64,000 nt of DNA from Coriobacteriaceae bacterium. Lineage in GTDB: Bacteria > Actinomycetota > Coriobacteriia > Coriobacteriales > UMGS124. The translations under genes were made by a program, and so were the position numbers. This document shows positions 8,551-19,211 of this stretch, piece by piece. The notes under the pieces are model-generated. The model was not told the origin of the DNA and did no database searches. It was given only the letters and a program-made list of their open reading frames with translations. The first letter of the stretch is position 1, and the number at the start of each line of letters is the position of its first letter. The stretch is taken from positions 17,412 through 81,411 of the forward strand of contig JAHZGC010000016.1 of the NCBI GenBank assembly GCA_019421015.1. Direction: 5' to 3'.

Positions 8551-8590
8551 TAAAGCGGAGAGGCCCCCGGAATCCCGAGGACCTCTCCGC
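8551..8590 (-). terminator. Terminator for the flavoprotein gene at 8633
   Basis: GCGGAGAGG and CCTCTCCGC arms (8555-8563, 8582-8590) form a stem. Reading on the minus strand it is followed by TTTAAGG, 43 nt past the stop of the flavoprotein gene. Confidence 0.75.
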
Positions 8591-8632
8591 ATTCACATTC
8601 AGAGTGCTTTAGATTGCACGGACGCCAGCTGC

Positions 8633-10081
8633 TTACTTGCCGTTAATCTCGGCCGTGGCGTTCTCGCCGGCGTTGCGGCCCATGACCGTGACGTCGCAGA
8701 TGGCGTTGCCGCCGATACGGTTGGAGCCGTGGAGGCCGCCGGTGACCTCGCCGGCAGCGTACAGGCCGGGCACCACATCGCCGAGGATAGAGAGGCACTT
8801 GTTCTCAGTGTTGATGCGCACGCCGCCCATGGTGTGGTGAATGCCGGGGTACACGGCAATGGCATAGAACGGGCCGGTCTCGAGCTTGTCCACGAAACCG
8901 GTGGTACGGCCGAAGGGGTCCTCGGCGCCGTCGACCGACGCGTTGTAGGTGTCGATGGTGGCCTGGAGCTCGTCCGCAGGCACGCCGATGAGGTCAGCCA
9001 GGCCAGCAACGTCGTCGGCCTTGACGCTCATGCCCTTGTTCTCATACTTGCCGGCTGCGGTGTTGTTGTCGTAGACGGTCTGGTCGTAGATGACCCACAC
9101 CTTGCCGTCGGGCTGCTCGATCTCGGCGGCCGACACGACGTCGCGGGTGCCCATCTCGTTGGTGAAGCGGTCGCCGGCGTTGTTGATCAGGATGGCACCG
9201 CCGCCACGGATACCCTCGGCGACCAGCGAGCCGTCAGCAAAGACCGTGGGGTGGATCTGGATCTGGTCCATGTTCACCAGGCTGGCACCGGCCTTCTGAG
9301 CCATGACCATGCCGTCGCCCTGAATCGACTGGGCGTTGGTGGACACGTAACCGTCCAGGTCGGGGCGGAACTGCTTGATCATGTCGGGGTTGGAGCCAAA
9401 GCCGCCGGTGGCCAGCACGACCACCTTGGCGCCGATCTTGGTTCCGTCCTCGCACACGACGCCGTTAACGGCGCCGTTCTCATCCTTGGTCAGGTCGGTC
9501 ACGCGGTGGTTGAACAGGACCTGGATGCCGTCCTCGTCCACAACGGCCTCGAGCGCAGGCACCAGGGCGGCGCCGATGGGGGAGCCGTCGGAAGGACGGT
9601 GGCAGCGCTTCACGCTAAAGCCGCCGGTGGTCGTGATGTTGTCAAGCACCAGGCCGTGCCCGGCCAGCCAGTCGATGGTGTCGGCCGAGCCGTCGCACAT
9701 GGTCTCGACCAGGTCGGCCTGGTTCATGCCGTGGCCGCCGGCGATGGTCTCTTCGATGAACAGGTCGACGGAGTCCTCGATCCCCTGCTCCTTCTGATAC
9801 TGGGTCCACGCGGCGTTCATACCCGAGGACGAGAAGATCGTGTTGCCGCCGGCCATGGCGTTGCGCTCAACAATCAGGATGTTCTCGGCCGGGATACCCG
9901 CCTCGCAGCCGGCAATGGCAGCGCACATACCGGCGCCGCCCATGCCGACAACCACGAGGTCATAGGAGTCGGCGGGCGTGTCGATTTCAGTGGCAAACGC
10001 TGCCGAGGCGCCCATAGCCCCCACAAGGGCCGCGGCGCTGGCGGCGGAAACGAACGTACGGCGATTCATGGTTACGGACAT
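8633..10081 (-). CDS. Tat-exported fumarate-reductase-type flavoprotein without heme or FMN domain
   Basis: The 482-residue protein has a twin-arginine signal (NRRTFVSAASAAALVG) and then the FAD fingerprint VVGMGGAGMCAA. It keeps the catalytic signature of fumarate and related enoate reductases: GDRFTNEMGTRD with the proton-donor arginine, and IHHTMGG near the C-terminus with the substrate-binding histidine. The ending GSNRIGGNAICDV is also typical. Of the seven flavoproteins here it looks most like a true fumarate or methacrylate reductase, yet it has no attached or adjacent electron-carrier domain, so its donor must be encoded elsewhere. The start at 10081 has AGGAGG 6 nt upstream. Confidence 0.88.
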   Translation of the reverse strand: MSVTMNRRTFVSAASAAALVGAMGASAAFATEIDTPADSYDLVVVGMGGAGMCAAIAGCEAGIPAENILIVERNAMAGGNTIFSSSGMNAAWTQYQKEQGIEDSVDLFIEETIAGGHGMNQADLVETMCDGSADTIDWLAGHGLVLDNITTTGGFSVKRCHRPSDGSPIGAALVPALEAVVDEDGIQVLFNHRVTDLTKDENGAVNGVVCEDGTKIGAKVVVLATGGFGSNPDMIKQFRPDLDGYVSTNAQSIQGDGMVMAQKAGASLVNMDQIQIHPTVFADGSLVAEGIRGGGAILINNAGDRFTNEMGTRDVVSAAEIEQPDGKVWVIYDQTVYDNNTAAGKYENKGMSVKADDVAGLADLIGVPADELQATIDTYNASVDGAEDPFGRTTGFVDKLETGPFYAIAVYPGIHHTMGGVRINTENKCLSILGDVVPGLYAAGEVTGGLHGSNRIGGNAICDVTVMGRNAGENATAEINGK

Positions 10082-10095
10082 GAGATTCCTCCTGC

Positions 10096-10168
10096 ACACT
10101 TGAAGTGTTGCGTCCCGTGAGGAAACCCCCTTGGCCTCCTCACGTCTGACCTAGCTTACCCAGACGTG
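10096..10168 (-). promoter_or_regulatory. Two dyads upstream of the fumarate-reductase-type gene
   Basis: ACACTTGAAGTGT (10096-10108) is a 13-bp palindrome with a central G. CACGTCTG at 10141-10148 is the exact complement of CAGACGTG at 10161-10168, 12 nt apart. Both lie within 90 bp of the start at 10081. They are candidate operators; the binding proteins are unknown. Confidence 0.4.
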
Positions 10169-10282
10169 AAGAGCGTTAAACGGTGAATCGCACAAGATTT
10201 TTCGCCTATTTTTTCGGCCTACGTTCATATATCCCAGGCGACCGGCAAAGAGATGAAGGTTGCGGGGAGAATCTTGTAGCAC

Positions 10283-11560
10283 TTAAATCTCTTCGGAGTT
10301 AGGAACCTCGATATGAGAGACCCTCGCCCCTAAAGAACTCAGCTTCTCGGCAAAACGCTCGTAGCCACGCTTGATATGGCGGGTCTCCGAAACAAAGGTG
10401 TACCCCTCTGCAACCAAGCCGGCAAGGACCAAAGCCGCCCCTCCGCGCAAATCAGGGGACGCCACCTGGGCACCCGTAAGGCGGCACGGCCCCTTGATAA
10501 GGGCATGGCGTTCCTCGACCCGAATGTTGGCACCCATGCGCACCAGCTCGGCCACCAGCATAAAACGGTTCTCAAAGACGTTCTCGGTCACAAAGCTGGC
10601 ACCGTCGGCCATGGTGTCGAGCACCATGAACTGTGCCTGCATGTCGGTGGGAAAGCCGGGGAACGGCAAGGTCTGCACATCGGCCGGGCTCAAGTGCTCG
10701 GCGCGGCGCACGGTGACCCCGTTCTCATGGCGTTCGACCGGGATGCCCATAAGGGACATCTTGCTCAAGGGTATGTCGAGATGGGCAGGGTCAAACCCCG
10801 TCACCGTCACACCTTCGTCGGAGCACAGGGCCCCTGCTACCAAGAACGTACCCGCCTCGATGCGGTCGCCCACCGTGCGGTGGTCACAAGCGTGGAGCTC
10901 CTCGACCCCATGGATTTCGATGATATGAGAACCGGCCTCGCGGATATCGGCACCCATCTCGTTGAGCATGTTTGCCAGGTCGACAATCTCGGGCTCACGC
11001 GCGGCGTTCTCGATAATCGTGGTGCCCCGGGCCTTAACGGCGCCCATCATGACGTTCTCGGTGGCACCTACGCTCGGGAAGTCAAGCGTGACGATCGTGC
11101 CGCGCAAACCATGGGGGGCGCTGGCATGGATGTTACCGTGCTGGTTGACAAACTCGACGCCCAAGGCGGCCAGACCCGCGAGATGCTGATCGATGGAGCG
11201 CGCCCCGATGTTGCAGCCACCCGGCATGGCCACGACGGCCTTGCCGAACCGCGTGATAAGCGGCCCGAGGATGGAGATGCTGGCCCGCATCTTAGAGACC
11301 AGCTCATAGGGGGTGACCCACTCGGTGGCCTCGGTGGTGTCGATGGTCAGTGCATGATCCCCATGAACAACAGAAGCGCCGAGCGTCTCAAGCACCTTGG
11401 CCATGAGCCGCACATCGGAGATGTTCGGCACATTGCTCAGGTGATAGACGCCCGGCGCCATGATGGTGGCAGCCATGAGTTTGAGAGCGGAGTTCTTGGC
11501 ACCCTCGACGCGAATAGAGCCCTGAAGGCTATGTCCGCCTTCGACCTTGATAACGTCCAT
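10283..11560 (-). CDS. murA: UDP-N-acetylglucosamine 1-carboxyvinyltransferase
   Basis: A 425-residue cytoplasmic enzyme that transfers enolpyruvate from PEP to UDP-GlcNAc, the first committed step of peptidoglycan synthesis. The N-terminus has the substrate-binding AKNSALK (Lys22-Asn23 pair), and the active-site loop reads MPGGCNIG with Cys116, so the enzyme should be of the fosfomycin-sensitive cysteine type. It starts 16 nt after the atpC stop and is read in the same direction, so it is probably transcribed with the ATP synthase operon. Confidence 0.95.
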   Translation of the reverse strand: MDVIKVEGGHSLQGSIRVEGAKNSALKLMAATIMAPGVYHLSNVPNISDVRLMAKVLETLGASVVHGDHALTIDTTEATEWVTPYELVSKMRASISILGPLITRFGKAVVAMPGGCNIGARSIDQHLAGLAALGVEFVNQHGNIHASAPHGLRGTIVTLDFPSVGATENVMMGAVKARGTTIIENAAREPEIVDLANMLNEMGADIREAGSHIIEIHGVEELHACDHRTVGDRIEAGTFLVAGALCSDEGVTVTGFDPAHLDIPLSKMSLMGIPVERHENGVTVRRAEHLSPADVQTLPFPGFPTDMQAQFMVLDTMADGASFVTENVFENRFMLVAELVRMGANIRVEERHALIKGPCRLTGAQVASPDLRGGAALVLAGLVAEGYTFVSETRHIKRGYERFAEKLSSLGARVSHIEVPNSEEI

Positions 11561-11576
11561 TGGGGTGCCTCGCCTG

Positions 11577-11999
11577 CTACTCGCCCGTCACGGTATGAAG
11601 CTGGAGCTCAAACCAAGCCTTCTGTCCCTTATAGTACGCGACCGACGGGTCGTCGGCCTTGAGACCGGCAAGGGTTTGGTCAATCTTGGCAAGCTCGGCA
11701 CGCACGTCGTCGGCCTTGATGCCGCTGACTTCGAGCGCGTCGTTGGCAAGGACGATAACCTTGTCATCGCTGATCTGAGCATAGCCACCCGACACCACGA
11801 AGCTAGCCTTGCCACCGTCCTTGGAAGAGCCCGGAACGGTGACCGTCACCGTTCCGGGAGCCAAGGCGGAAACAAGAGGCTCGTGGCGCCGCATGACTCC
11901 GAAGCCACCCATCTCTCCGGGCAGCGCCACATAGGTGGCGTCGCTCTCGAAGACGGTCTGCACCGGAGTGACGATCTCGCACTTCAGCATGTCCGCCAT
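11577..11999 (-). CDS. atpC: ATP synthase epsilon subunit
   Basis: The 140-residue central-stalk subunit that couples F1 rotation and inhibits ATP hydrolysis. The N-terminal beta-sandwich is recognisable (MADMLKCEIVTPVQTVFE, GEMGGFGVMRRHEPLVSAL, GGYAQISDDKVIVLAN), followed by a helical C-terminal part. It is the last ATP synthase gene of the operon, 31 nt after atpD. Confidence 0.93.
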   Translation of the reverse strand: MADMLKCEIVTPVQTVFESDATYVALPGEMGGFGVMRRHEPLVSALAPGTVTVTVPGSSKDGGKASFVVSGGYAQISDDKVIVLANDALEVSGIKADDVRAELAKIDQTLAGLKADDPSVAYYKGQKAWFELQLHTVTGE

Positions 12000-12030
12000 A
12001 AGCCTGACCTCTTTCCTACGTAGTTAGAAG

Positions 12031-13449
12031 TTAGGCCTGCTCGGCCAGCTTGGCCGCGCGCTGACGAACATCCTCGATGTCGCTGGCATAACGGAAGCAC
12101 TGCTCGGGCAGATCGTCGCACTTGCCGTCCACGATCTCGGCAAAGGAGCGCACGGTGTCCTCGAGCTTCATATAGACGCCCGGGTTGCCCGTGAACTGCT
12201 CGGCCACGTGGAAGGACTGGGAGAGGAACTGCTGGAGCTTACGCGCACGGTTCACCGTGAGCTTCTGCTCCTCCGAGAGCTCGTCCATACCCAGAATGGC
12301 GATGATGTCCTTCAGGTCGGAGTAGGCCTGGAGGATTTCCTGGACCTGGGTGGCCACGCGGTAGTGCTCCTCACCGACGATGAGCGGCTCCAGAGCGGTC
12401 GAGGACGAGGCCAGCGGATCGATGGCCGGGTACAGACCGAGGTCCGAAATCGCACGCGACAGCGTGGTGGTGGCGTCCAGGTGGATGAACGTCGTGGCCG
12501 GGGCCGGGTCGGTAAGGTCGTCGGCGGGAACGTAGACGGCCTGAACCGAGGTGATGGAGCCGGTCTTAGTCGAGGTGATGCGCTCCTGGAGGTCGCCCAT
12601 CTCGGTGGCCAGCGTGGGCTGGTAACCGACTGCCGAAGGCATACGACCGAGAAGGGCCGACACCTCGGAGCCCGCCTGGGTGAAGCGGAAGATGTTGTCG
12701 ATGAACAGAAGCACGTCCTGGCCCTGGTCACGGAAGTACTCGGCGGTGGTCAGACCGGCGAGGCCGACGCGCAGACGCGCTCCGGGAGGCTCGTTCATCT
12801 GACCGTAAATCATGACGGTCTTGGCGATAACGCCGGACTCGCTCATCTCCAGGTACAGGTCGGTGCCCTCACGGGTGCGCTCGCCCACGCCCGTGAACAC
12901 GGACGTGCCGCCGTGACCGAGGGCGAGGTTGTTGATCAGTTCCTGGATCAGAACGGTCTTGCCGACGCCTGCGCCGCCGAAGAGGCCCGTCTTGCCGCCA
13001 CGGACGTAGGGCTCGAGCAGGTCGATGGCCTTAATGCCGGTCTCAAAGATCTCGGTCGAAGTCGAGAGCTCGTCGAAGGCAGGGGCCGGGTGGTGAATCG
13101 GGTAATACTCGGTGATCTCGGGCATGGGCTTGTTGTCCACCGGCTCACCCATGACGTTCCAGACGCGGCCCAGGGTCTCGGGACCGACGGGCATCTTCAT
13201 AGGTGCCCCGGTGTCCTCGACCTCGATGCCGCGCTGCAGGCCGTCGGTGGAGGACATGGCGACCGTACGGACGATACCGCCCGGACGGTGGCCCTCGACC
13301 TCGAGGACGGTCGAAACTTTGCCGACGGGGGTCTCCGCGTCGACCTTAAGGGCGTTGTAGATTGCCGGCATGCAATCCTCGTCGAACTCGACGTCGACGA
13401 CAGGACCGATGACTCGGACGATGCGCCCAATGTTCTTCTTTTCGCTCAT
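12031..13449 (-). CDS. atpD: ATP synthase beta subunit
   Basis: The 472-residue catalytic subunit of F1. The P-loop GGAGVGKT is followed by the GERTREG and DNIFRFTQAGSEVSALLGR segments and by the C-terminal DELSEE motif, all standard for beta subunits. The start has a GAGTAAAG-type leader, and atpG ends 5 nt upstream. Confidence 0.97.
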   Translation of the reverse strand: MSEKKNIGRIVRVIGPVVDVEFDEDCMPAIYNALKVDAETPVGKVSTVLEVEGHRPGGIVRTVAMSSTDGLQRGIEVEDTGAPMKMPVGPETLGRVWNVMGEPVDNKPMPEITEYYPIHHPAPAFDELSTSTEIFETGIKAIDLLEPYVRGGKTGLFGGAGVGKTVLIQELINNLALGHGGTSVFTGVGERTREGTDLYLEMSESGVIAKTVMIYGQMNEPPGARLRVGLAGLTTAEYFRDQGQDVLLFIDNIFRFTQAGSEVSALLGRMPSAVGYQPTLATEMGDLQERITSTKTGSITSVQAVYVPADDLTDPAPATTFIHLDATTTLSRAISDLGLYPAIDPLASSSTALEPLIVGEEHYRVATQVQEILQAYSDLKDIIAILGMDELSEEQKLTVNRARKLQQFLSQSFHVAEQFTGNPGVYMKLEDTVRSFAEIVDGKCDDLPEQCFRYASDIEDVRQRAAKLAEQA

Positions 13450-13454
13450 CGTCT

Positions 13455-14336
13455 TTACTCTTCCTTTTTCTGGGCAGCGGCGCCGGCAACGATCTCGGTG
13501 AGCTCGGTGGTGATGGCGCCCTGGCGAGCACGGTTGTACTGACGCTGCAGGGTGTTGATGATCTCGGTCGCGTTGTCGGTGGCCGACTTCATTGCCTTGC
13601 GGCGGGCACCCTGCTCACCAGCAGCCGAGTCGATGAGGGCATGGTAGACCATGGTCTCGACATAAGCGGGAAGCAGACGGCTCAGAACTGCAGCCTCGTC
13701 GGGCTCGAAGTCGAAGGTAGCCTCGGCAGCCGTATCGGCCACCGCGGCGCCGCTCACGTCGATAGGGAGGAGCTGCTCGATGCGCAGGTCCTGCTCGGCG
13801 GCGTTGCGGGCGTGATTGTAGAACACCACTACCTCGTCCACCTTGCCCGTGGCGTACTGCTCGCGCACGTAGGAAGCGATGCGGCTTGCCTCGTCGAACG
13901 TAGGGTCACCGGAAAGGCCGGCGAACTGCATGTCGGCGGTGACGCCACGGTACGCAAAGTAGCCGATGGCCTTCTTACCGCAGAGGATGTAGCTCGTCTC
14001 GATGCCCTGCGCTGCGTTGGCCTGAGCCTTCTTTTCTGCAGCACGAAGCACCTGCGTGTTGAAGGCACCGGCAAGACCGCGGTCGGACGCGACCACAATA
14101 AAGAGGGCGCGCTTCTTCTCGGCATGGGACGCGAGGAGAGGATGCGAGCCCTCGCCGGCCTTGCCGGCGAGGTTGCCCAACATCTCCAACATTGCCTCGG
14201 AGTACGGGGTCGCCGCCACGACACGGTCCGTTGCACGGCGGATCTTAGCGGTAGCCACCATTTCCATGGTACGCGTGATCTGCTTGGTGCTCTTGACCGA
14301 AGTGATGCGCTTCTTGATGTCGCGGAGGTTGGCCAT
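13455..14336 (-). CDS. atpG: ATP synthase gamma subunit
   Basis: The 293-residue rotary shaft of F1. It has the typical N-terminus (MANLRDIKKRITSVKSTKQITRTMEMVATAKIR in substance) and the C-terminal helix ending in NRARQGAITTELTEIVAGA. The gaps to atpA (2 nt) and atpD (5 nt) indicate tight translational coupling. Confidence 0.96.
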   Translation of the reverse strand: MANLRDIKKRITSVKSTKQITRTMEMVATAKIRRATDRVVAATPYSEAMLEMLGNLAGKAGEGSHPLLASHAEKKRALFIVVASDRGLAGAFNTQVLRAAEKKAQANAAQGIETSYILCGKKAIGYFAYRGVTADMQFAGLSGDPTFDEASRIASYVREQYATGKVDEVVVFYNHARNAAEQDLRIEQLLPIDVSGAAVADTAAEATFDFEPDEAAVLSRLLPAYVETMVYHALIDSAAGEQGARRKAMKSATDNATEIINTLQRQYNRARQGAITTELTEIVAGAAAQKKEE

Positions 14337-14338
14337 GG

Positions 14339-15907
<1,569 letters not shown>

Positions 15908-16477
15908 TTACTCTTCACCTCCGGTAGATGCGGTAGAGAGCACCTGGCGTGCATGGTCGAGCTGCGTCTTGACGCTGGCGTCCATACGCTTGCCGTGGGT
16001 GCTCATGATAATGCCGCCGAGAATCGAAGGGTCCACGCTCTCGTTGAGGCGAACCGAACGACCCAGGTCGGCAGCAAGTTTGGTGCTGATGACGTCGCGC
16101 AGATGGTCATCGAGCGGGACGGCCGTGGTAACGTCCACGACCACCATGTCGAGGGCCTTCTCCGCTGCTTCCTCGTACGCGGTAGCAACGCGGCCGAGCA
16201 GCCCGATCTCGCAGCGCTCGGCCATGACAGCCACGACGGAAACGACCTCAGGCGCAAGGCCGGAGAAGACGTCCTTGACAAGCGCCGACTTGTTCTCTGC
16301 AGAGATGTTGGGGTCCTGCAGGAACTCACGCATCTGGCTCGACCTGGTGACAGCCCTGCGGGCGCTCTTGAGGTCTTCGATGTCCTCGAAGGCACGACCC
16401 GACTCCTGTGCCGCCGCAAGGAGGCACTCGGCATAGGTTGCAACCTGTTGTTTGGCCAGCATGCGATTAATTGGCAT
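15908..16477 (-). CDS. atpH: ATP synthase delta subunit
   Basis: The 189-residue peripheral-stalk subunit linking F1 to subunit b. It was recognised by position and by the family pattern: an N-terminal helical domain with YAECLLAAAQESG, and a C-terminal segment with SILGGIIMSTHGKRMDASVKTQL in substance. The ATG at 16477 overlaps the end of atpF by 11 nt; the in-frame ATG at 16462 is an alternative start. Confidence 0.9.
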   Translation of the reverse strand: MPINRMLAKQQVATYAECLLAAAQESGRAFEDIEDLKSARRAVTRSSQMREFLQDPNISAENKSALVKDVFSGLAPEVVSVVAVMAERCEIGLLGRVATAYEEAAEKALDMVVVDVTTAVPLDDHLRDVISTKLAADLGRSVRLNESVDPSILGGIIMSTHGKRMDASVKTQLDHARQVLSTASTGGEE

Positions 16478-17072
16478 CGAGGGTCCCCGCTTCCGCGACG
16501 TACTTCTCGATCAGCTTGCGCTGCTCGGCGTCGGACAGGTCCTCACCGATGAAACGACCGGCAACCGCGACCGAGAGGTCCGCGACGGAGGTCTGCAGGT
16601 CCGCGATAGCGGCCAGCTTCTCCTTCTCGATGGACATCTTGGCCTTGGCGATCATCTCGTCGGCCTGGGCCTGGGCCTGGGCCGTGATGTCAGCCTTAAC
16701 CTGCTCGCCGGCGCGACGGGCCTCGTCGACGATGCCAGCAGCCTCGCGACGGGCGTCAGCCAGCTGCTTCTTGTACTCGGCAAGCGAACGCTGGGCCTCG
16801 ATCTTGGCAGACTCGGCCTCGTCCAGGTTGTTCTTGATGGTCTCTTGACGCTTGTCCAGAATGCCGATGACCATAGGCCAGGCGAACTTGGCAAGAACAA
16901 TCCAGATGACAATGAAGGCAACCAGGGCAGGAATGAATTCTGCCGGTTTGGGGATAAGAAGGCTCAAACCGACAGACTCTTCCTCGGCGAAGGCGAGCGA
17001 GGGCGCGGCCAGGGCGACAGCGGTCAGGGCAAAGGGAAGCGTTGCCGCTGCGCCGTGCTTGCGAATACTCAT
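16467..17072 (-). CDS. atpF: ATP synthase b subunit
   Basis: A 201-residue peripheral-stalk subunit. After a basic start and a cleavable-looking or extra hydrophobic stretch (FALTAVALAAPSLAFA) comes the membrane anchor FIPALVAFIVIWIVLAKFAW. A long charged coiled coil follows (residues 60-170, with repeated EAESAK and RREAAGIVDEARR type segments). The ATG at 17072 is preferred because GGAGG sits 7 nt upstream; a GTG/ATG start 10 codons earlier (17102) is possible. Confidence 0.93.
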   Translation of the reverse strand: MSIRKHGAAATLPFALTAVALAAPSLAFAEEESVGLSLLIPKPAEFIPALVAFIVIWIVLAKFAWPMVIGILDKRQETIKNNLDEAESAKIEAQRSLAEYKKQLADARREAAGIVDEARRAGEQVKADITAQAQAQADEMIAKAKMSIEKEKLAAIADLQTSVADLSVAVAGRFIGEDLSDAEQRKLIEKYVAEAGTLDAN

Positions 17073-17116
17073 TGACTCACCTCCATCGGTAATCGTGCTC
17101 ACGACTCAACGTTGAT

Positions 17117-17308
17117 TTAGACGATGAGCGTGGCGACGAAGCCGATGAGGCCCAGGGCCTCAACGAAGGCGGCAGCCAAAATGAAGACCGTGAACAGACG
17201 GCCCTGAACCTCGGGCTGGCGAGCCATGCCCGTGGTGGCGCCATAAGCAGCCAGGCCAATACCAAGAGCGGCGCCGATAACACCGAGACCATAACCAATG
17301 ATACTCAC
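17117..17308 (-). CDS. atpE: ATP synthase c subunit
   Basis: A 63-residue, two-helix proteolipid that forms the rotor ring. The ion-binding glutamate is in AFVEALGLIGF in helix 2, and the polar loop reads RQPE. The residue after the glutamate is alanine rather than the serine or threonine seen in sodium-binding rings, so proton coupling is more likely. The start is preceded by TAGGAGG. Confidence 0.95.
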   Translation of the reverse strand: MSIIGYGLGVIGAALGIGLAAYGATTGMARQPEVQGRLFTVFILAAAFVEALGLIGFVATLIV

Positions 17309-17432
17309 AGTTCCTCCTAAAGGACGGCCGCCCGGCCCTTTTGCCGGGCGAATACCAACAGAAACACCTATGTCAGCGGCCGCGGGCTGCGACCAGGATG
17401 ACCAACCTCGGGGCTAGACCCAAACCGTTCCC

Positions 17433-18230
17433 TTAGTGGGCGTCGGCCTCGGCCAGCTGGATGTACACGGCCGACAGGACCGTGAAGACGTAGGCCTGGA
17501 TAAAGGCCACGACCATCTCGATGGCGTAGATGATAACGAGGATCAGGAACCAGGCGATCGAGGGCAGGGCGCCCACAAAGGCAGCGCCGGTGAAGCCGGC
17601 CAGAAGCGGCTGGATGCACAGGGAGGTCATCAGGGCGAAGGCACCGAGGCACACGTGGCCGGCGAACATGTTCGCAAAAAGTCGGATGGCCAGGGTGATA
17701 AGACGAAGGATGGTGGAGAAGACCTCGATGCAGGCCACGAAGATGGCCAGCGGGGCGACCACGCCGGCAGGGGCGAAGGACTTGATGTAGCCGGCCACGC
17801 CGAGGTGCTTGATGGCCACCCACACGAAGTAGCAGAAGGAGCACAGGGCCAGGGCGACGGTGACACCGATGGTGCCGGTGCCGGGCTTGCAGCCGGGGAT
17901 GACGCCCACGATATCGTTGAACAGGATGAAGAAGAAGAGCGTCATGAGGAACGGGCCGTGCTTGTCGCCCTTGGGGCCGATGGTGCCGAGCAGGATGTCG
18001 TTGCGAACGAACTCGACGAGGTACTCGAACCCGTTAACGAAGCGGCCCTTGGGCACAAGGGACATACGGTTCTTGGCGGCGAAAATCACGATGAGCATGA
18101 CGATAATCGCGACGGCCATCCAGAATGAGTACTGGGTGATACCGACGATGTCGGTACCGACCATGGCCGGAGCCAAGAACTCAGAGACCAGGTGGTTGAT
18201 CTCTTCCGAAAGGTTTGCCAGGGCTTCCAT
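17433..18230 (-). CDS. atpB: ATP synthase a subunit
   Basis: A 265-residue integral stator subunit that forms the ion half-channels. The essential arginine lies in ITLAIRLFANMFAGH, and the C-terminal helix (IYAIEMVVAFIQAYVFTVLSAVYI in substance) is standard. Five to six membrane helices are visible. It is followed after 124 nt by atpE. Confidence 0.96.
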   Translation of the reverse strand: MEALANLSEEINHLVSEFLAPAMVGTDIVGITQYSFWMAVAIIVMLIVIFAAKNRMSLVPKGRFVNGFEYLVEFVRNDILLGTIGPKGDKHGPFLMTLFFFILFNDIVGVIPGCKPGTGTIGVTVALALCSFCYFVWVAIKHLGVAGYIKSFAPAGVVAPLAIFVACIEVFSTILRLITLAIRLFANMFAGHVCLGAFALMTSLCIQPLLAGFTGAAFVGALPSIAWFLILVIIYAIEMVVAFIQAYVFTVLSAVYIQLAEADAH

Positions 18231-18250
18231 TTACTCGACTCCTCACGCGA

Positions 18251-18532
18251 TTAGGGACGTGACTTCAAACCTATACAAACGACGCCTAAGACAACGATCG
18301 CCAAAAACGTAACGACTAACGCCACTGCGAATTCTAGCAACGCCGACCGCATGAATGCCCAGCCAACGAAAATCGAAAGGGCAACGACAACAAACGACAG
18401 GCAAGCGGCAATCAGACTGGGGCCAATGGAGGCCTCCCGGTTCTTGCGCATTGCCCGAAGGGCGAAGAAATACGGCGCCCCGCCCACGATACCGCAGGCT
18501 ACGCCCGCAAGTATGGGGCCAAGTGCCTCCAT
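18251..18532 (-). CDS. Small membrane protein at the head of the ATP synthase operon, AtpI-like
   Basis: A 93-residue protein with hydrophobic segments at about 1-26, 39-60 and 66-88, lying 20 nt before atpB. Position and size match the AtpI or Mg-transport-like proteins that often open atp operons, but the sequence match is weak, so the name is by context. The operon promoter should lie in 18533-18714. Confidence 0.65.
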   Translation of the reverse strand: MEALGPILAGVACGIVGGAPYFFALRAMRKNREASIGPSLIAACLSFVVVALSIFVGWAFMRSALLEFAVALVVTFLAIVVLGVVCIGLKSRP

Positions 18533-18714
18533 TTCTGCGACCTTCTCCTCTCGGTGCCGTCGGCGGCCGGACTCATGCGGAAGTAATCCTAGCCGTGAGC
18601 CGGTCGCCTTTCAACCATGAAAGGTGAGGTTATACGCCCGTCAAGGGCCCCTCCTTTCAATTCAACACAAAAGGTTCGCCCTATATAACTTACTGGGAGA
18701 ACCATTTTCGGGCG

Positions 18715-19173
18715 TCAACCCCCGAAACGCTCGGTCGCGATGCCGGCTTCGGCCAAGAGCACGGAGCTGAGCTCGTCGGGATAGGAGTCGCGGTACACGA
18801 TGCGCTTGACCCCGGCGTTGATGAGCATCTTGGTGCATTGCACGCAAGGGTGCGCTGTGCAGTAAAGCGTGGCCCCGTCGCCCGCGATCCCCCCGTGGCG
18901 CGACGCCTGGATGAGAGCGTTCTGCTCGGCGTGGAGCCCACGGCACAGCTCGTGCTGCTGGCCGCTGGGGATGCCCAGCTCCTCGCGCAGGCAACCCCGC
19001 GTCAGGCAGTGCTCGATGCCGGCCGGAACGCCGTTGTACCCCGTGGCCAGGATGTGCCGGTCGTGCACGAGCACGGCCCCCACGTGACGTCGCAGGCAGG
19101 TCGAGCGCGTGGCCGCGACGTCGGCGATCTGCATAAAGTATTCGTCCCAACTCGGGCGCGTGTCCTGTGCCAC
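18715..19173 (-). CDS. Deoxycytidylate (dCMP) deaminase
   Basis: A 152-residue zinc enzyme converting dCMP to dUMP for thymidylate synthesis. The zinc and catalytic motifs are HAEQNAL (His and Glu) and PCVQC (two Cys), and GYNGVPAGIEHC is typical of the ComEB/dCMP deaminase branch. The start is GTG with AAGGGGAGG just upstream. It lies 38 nt after upp in the same direction, so the two pyrimidine genes are probably cotranscribed. Confidence 0.93.
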   Translation of the reverse strand: MAQDTRPSWDEYFMQIADVAATRSTCLRRHVGAVLVHDRHILATGYNGVPAGIEHCLTRGCLREELGIPSGQQHELCRGLHAEQNALIQASRHGGIAGDGATLYCTAHPCVQCTKMLINAGVKRIVYRDSYPDELSSVLLAEAGIATERFGG

Positions 19174-19211
19174 GGGTCCTCCCCTTCTAAGAAGCGGCGA
19201 TTCGCAACGAT

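Noticed and set aside
17117..17308. Sodium-binding c ring
   Set aside because: The residue after the ion-binding glutamate is alanine, not the serine or threonine expected for sodium coordination.
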